From JASFEQ01 sp050122535 (lineage in GTDB: Bacteria; Desulfobacterota; DSM-4660; Desulfatiglandales; HGW-15): a stretch of 25,435 bases of DNA. Made by a program: the position numbers and the translations under genes. The DNA lies in NCBI GenBank assembly GCA_050122535.1, contig JASFIT010000011.1, positions 1-25,435 of the forward strand, read 5' to 3'. Of this stretch, positions 23,239 to 25,435 are shown one piece after another (position 1 is the stretch's first letter; every line of letters starts with the position of its first letter). The notes beneath the pieces are model-generated. The model ran no database searches, was not told where the DNA came from, and saw only the letters and a program-made list of their open reading frames with translations.

Positions 23239-24546
23239 ATGAATATTTGTGTCGTTGGGGTGGGATACGTTGGTCTTGTGACAGGTACCTGTTTTGCCGA
23301 GTTCGGCAATACCGTGGTTTGCGTGGATAATGATGAGAAAAAGATAGATGCTCTCCAGCAGGGTATCATTCCCATCTATGAGCCGGGTCTAGGGGAAATG
23401 GTGAAGCGGTGTCAATCAGCAGGTCGCCTCCATTTCACCACAGATGTGGCCGATGCGGTGGAGAAGAGCCTGGTCATATTCATTGCAGTGGGAACGCCTT
23501 CTGGTTCGGGCGGTTCAGCCAATCTGGAGTTTGTCTATCAGGTGGCTGAAACGATCGGCAAACTAATGAAAGGGTACAAAGTCATCGCCACAAAAAGTAC
23601 CGTCCCCGTGGGGACAGGAAAAGAGATTAAAGAGATTGTTAAGAAGAACCAGGAGCAGCATATAGCCTTTGACGTGGTCTCCAATCCCGAGTTCCTCAGA
23701 GAAGGTTCAGCCATAGAGGACTTCATGAGACCAAATCGGGTGGTCATAGGATCTGAAAGTGAACAAGCCAATGCCATCATGAAAGACCTCTATTCCCCCC
23801 TCTACCTCATCGAAACGCCTGTTGTCATTACGAACGTGGAAACTGCGGAGATGATAAAATACGCCTCCAATGCGTTTTTGGCCACAAAGATCTCATTTAT
23901 CAATGAAATGGCCAATATTTGCGACCTGGTGGGCGCGGACGTGCATCAGGTGGCAAAGGGAATGGGACTTGATAAAAGGATCGGCTCCAAGTTCCTGCAC
24001 GCAGGGCCTGGCTATGGAGGATCCTGTTTCCCCAAAGATACGAGTGCCATTGCCAAGCTGGCAGAGTCATTAGGATACCGCTTCAGAATTGTGGAGACGG
24101 TCATTGAAGTCAATGAACGCCAACATGAACGCATGGTAGAGAAGATAGAAAAGACCCTGGGTACGCTGAAGGGGAAACGTCTAGGCGTTTTGGGTTTGAC
24201 TTTTAAACCCAATACGGACGATATCAGGGAATCTCCTGCCATCAAGATTGTCAAAACCTTAATCGATAAGGGTGTATCTGTTGTGGCTTATGATCCGGCC
24301 GGCATGGAGGCCGCAAAAGAGGTTTTAAAGGAAATCGTTTTCGCAAAAGACATGTATGATGTTGCTAAAGATGCTGACGCCCTTGTCCTCATCACGGAAT
24401 GGAACGAGTTCAGGTTCTTGGACTGGGATAGGGTGAAAGCGCTTCTTAAGTCCCCAACCGTTATGGATCTCAGGAATATCTATGATCCGGTCAGAATGCA
24501 GGCACGAGGATTTGATTACCACTGCGTGGGCAGGTCTTATGAGTAG
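23239..24546 (+). CDS. ugd: UDP-glucose 6-dehydrogenase
   Basis: It oxidises UDP-glucose to UDP-glucuronate with two NAD+ for surface polysaccharides or LPS decoration. The N-terminal Rossmann motif is MNICVVGVGYVGLVTGTCFA. Other landmarks are AVGTPSG, TKSTVPVGTGKEI, SNPEFLREGSAIEDF, the central-helix lysine in EMIKYASNAFLATKISFINE, and the catalytic cysteine C263 in GPGYGGSCFPKDT. The C-terminal UDP-binding domain has LGLTFKPNTDDIRESPA. The 435-residue length is standard. AAGGAGG (23221-23227) is a strong ribosome binding site. It is cotranscribed with rfaE1 and overlaps the DUF4416 gene by 8 bases. Confidence 0.97.
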   Translation: MNICVVGVGYVGLVTGTCFAEFGNTVVCVDNDEKKIDALQQGIIPIYEPGLGEMVKRCQSAGRLHFTTDVADAVEKSLVIFIAVGTPSGSGGSANLEFVYQVAETIGKLMKGYKVIATKSTVPVGTGKEIKEIVKKNQEQHIAFDVVSNPEFLREGSAIEDFMRPNRVVIGSESEQANAIMKDLYSPLYLIETPVVITNVETAEMIKYASNAFLATKISFINEMANICDLVGADVHQVAKGMGLDKRIGSKFLHAGPGYGGSCFPKDTSAIAKLAESLGYRFRIVETVIEVNERQHERMVEKIEKTLGTLKGKRLGVLGLTFKPNTDDIRESPAIKIVKTLIDKGVSVVAYDPAGMEAAKEVLKEIVFAKDMYDVAKDADALVLITEWNEFRFLDWDRVKALLKSPTVMDLRNIYDPVRMQARGFDYHCVGRSYE

Positions 24547-25072
24547 TCCGCGTGAAGCAGAAGACGTGAAACTGATCTCCAGCCTCTTCTCACCCCAGAA
24601 GGAATTGATTGTCAAAATTATCGGTGAACTAGAGCAGATCTTTGGTCCGACGGATTGGATAAGTCCTGAGCTTTTTTTTGATCGTACGAAATATTATGCC
24701 AGAGAAATGGGGTGGCCACTGCACCGCCGCTTTGTCTCATTTGAACGACTCATTAGGCCACTGAATATTGTCGAGATAAAACTGAGAACAAATAGAATAG
24801 AGAATGATCACCTTCAGGACGGAAAGAGGCAAATAAACATTGATCCCGGCTATATATCTCTGGAAAGATTGGTGCTGGCCACCGGGAAAAATTACAGCCA
24901 TCGTATCTACCTGTCTAAAGGCATTTATGTGGATCTGAGCCTCATCTTTTACAAAGGAAGTTTTGTTCCTCTTCAGTGGACTTACAAAGATTATGCAAGT
25001 CCAGAGAACATCGCCTTTTTCAATAACGTGCGGGAAAGGTACAAAGGGCAACTGAGGGAAATAGTGGACTGA
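24539..25072 (+). CDS. DUF4416 family protein
   Basis: Function unknown. The 177-residue protein has the order of conserved stretches I associate with DUF4416: VKLISSLFSP near the start, YYAREMGWPLHRRFVSFE, the core IVEIKLRTNRIENDHL, INIDPGYISLERLVLAT, HRIYLSKGIYVDLSLI and QWTYKDYASPE. No membrane segment or signal is present. The frame is open further upstream inside ugd, but ATG 24539 gives the expected N-terminus and overlaps the ugd stop by 8 bases, suggesting coupling. It lies between ugd and a YicC-family gene. Confidence 0.88.
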   Translation: MSSPREAEDVKLISSLFSPQKELIVKIIGELEQIFGPTDWISPELFFDRTKYYAREMGWPLHRRFVSFERLIRPLNIVEIKLRTNRIENDHLQDGKRQINIDPGYISLERLVLATGKNYSHRIYLSKGIYVDLSLIFYKGSFVPLQWTYKDYASPENIAFFNNVRERYKGQLREIVD

Positions 25073-25099
25073 TGACAAATGACCAATGACAAAAGTGAA
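25072..25099. repeat. Four-unit heptad repeat before the YicC-family gene
   Basis: ATGACAA, ATGACCA, ATGACAA and AAGTGAA follow each other without gaps, directly after the DUF4416 stop and running into the ribosome binding site of the next gene. It is the same 7-base periodicity as the array at 911-988. Confidence 0.6.
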
Positions 25100-25109
25100 G
25101 GAGTGAGTG

Positions 25110-25435
25110 TTGATTAAAAGTATGACCGCCTATGGGCGCGGGGAGCACAGTGAGGGTGATACAACGTTAACGGCTGAGCTCAAGTCGTTGAACAACCGTT
25201 ACCGGGATGTGGTTCTCCGGATACCAAAGAGCTTTCAAGCCCTTGAGGACGAGATCAGATCACAAATCGCATCAAGGGTAAGACGGGGACGAATCGAAGT
25301 ATCCCTTCAAATGGGAAGAAATGCCGCAGAGTCCGAATATGACCTGGAGCTCAATCTGCCTCTGGTCAGGTCGCTCATTCAGATATTTGAGGACCTAAAT
25401 GAACAGTTTGGACTTGATGATAAGATAGCACCCGA
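25110..25435 (+). CDS. YicC/YloC family endoribonuclease, 3'-truncated by the window edge
   Basis: The visible 108 residues read MIKSMTAYGRGEHS, then AELKSLNNRYRDVVLRIP and EDEIRSQIASRVRRGRIEVS, the hallmark N-terminal region of the YicC-like family; members have been reported as endoribonucleases. The start is TTG at 25110, supported by AAGGAG (25098-25103) 6 bases upstream; an internal ATG at 25122 is less likely given the MIxSMT pattern. The C-terminal part lies outside the window. The short spacing suggests it belongs to the rfaE1-ugd-DUF4416 transcript. Confidence 0.93.
   Translation, partial: MIKSMTAYGRGEHSEGDTTLTAELKSLNNRYRDVVLRIPKSFQALEDEIRSQIASRVRRGRIEVSLQMGRNAAESEYDLELNLPLVRSLIQIFEDLNEQFGLDDKIAP

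Overview
The window looks like chromosomal DNA of a strictly anaerobic bacterium of the former Deltaproteobacteria (Desulfobacterota). This is inferred from the gene content: tandem CoA-dehydratase activase modules of the BcrA/HgdC type, DUF6178 and DUF4416 family proteins, and a heptose kinase with UDP-glucose dehydrogenase that imply a Gram-negative envelope. The spacers also carry many short repeats of kinds I associate with that group. I saw no rRNA, tRNA or CRISPR array. Most of the window is core genome; the unusual material lies in the intergenic spacers and in a few family-of-unknown-function genes.

Layout, left to right. (1) 1-4213, plus strand: the 3' end of rny (RNase Y), a small four-repeat '4-fold beta flower'-type protein, and full-length proofreading polA. 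(2) 4214-4644: a spacer built from decayed repeats. (3) 4645-5562: a radical SAM protein of the COG0731 type. (4) 5630-11694: a 1044-residue double activase with a DUF2229-like region, a 456-residue 2-hydroxyacyl-CoA-dehydratase-like partner in the same frame after two stop codons, and RNase G/E coupled by an ATGA overlap. (5) 11731-13557: an M48 membrane metalloprotease with a C-terminal TPR-like region. (6) 13733-15664: groES-groEL, ended by a strong intrinsic terminator. (7) 15665-16852: a long hairpin, a 123-residue conserved-looking unknown protein, and a mosaic MITE-like element containing a perfectly closed three-way-junction palindrome. (8) 16853-18583: a DUF6178 protein that converges on and overlaps a 71-residue CxxC protein on the minus strand. 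(9) 18874-21680, minus strand: trkA-trkH, a potassium uptake operon. (10) 21681-22208: a spacer with a second nested repeat. (11) 22209-25435, plus strand: rfaE1-type heptose kinase, ugd, a DUF4416 gene overlapping ugd, and the start of a YicC-family gene.

Functionally, the window combines RNA decay (RNase Y, RNase G/E, YicC family), protein folding and membrane quality control (GroESL, M48 protease), DNA repair synthesis (PolA), potassium homeostasis (TrkAH), sugar-nucleotide and LPS precursor supply (RfaE1, Ugd), and an ATP-driven low-potential electron-transfer pair of unknown substrate (the split activase/dehydratase-like pair). No defence or mobile-element coding cassette is visible. The best leads are the structured intergenic elements and the split activase locus.
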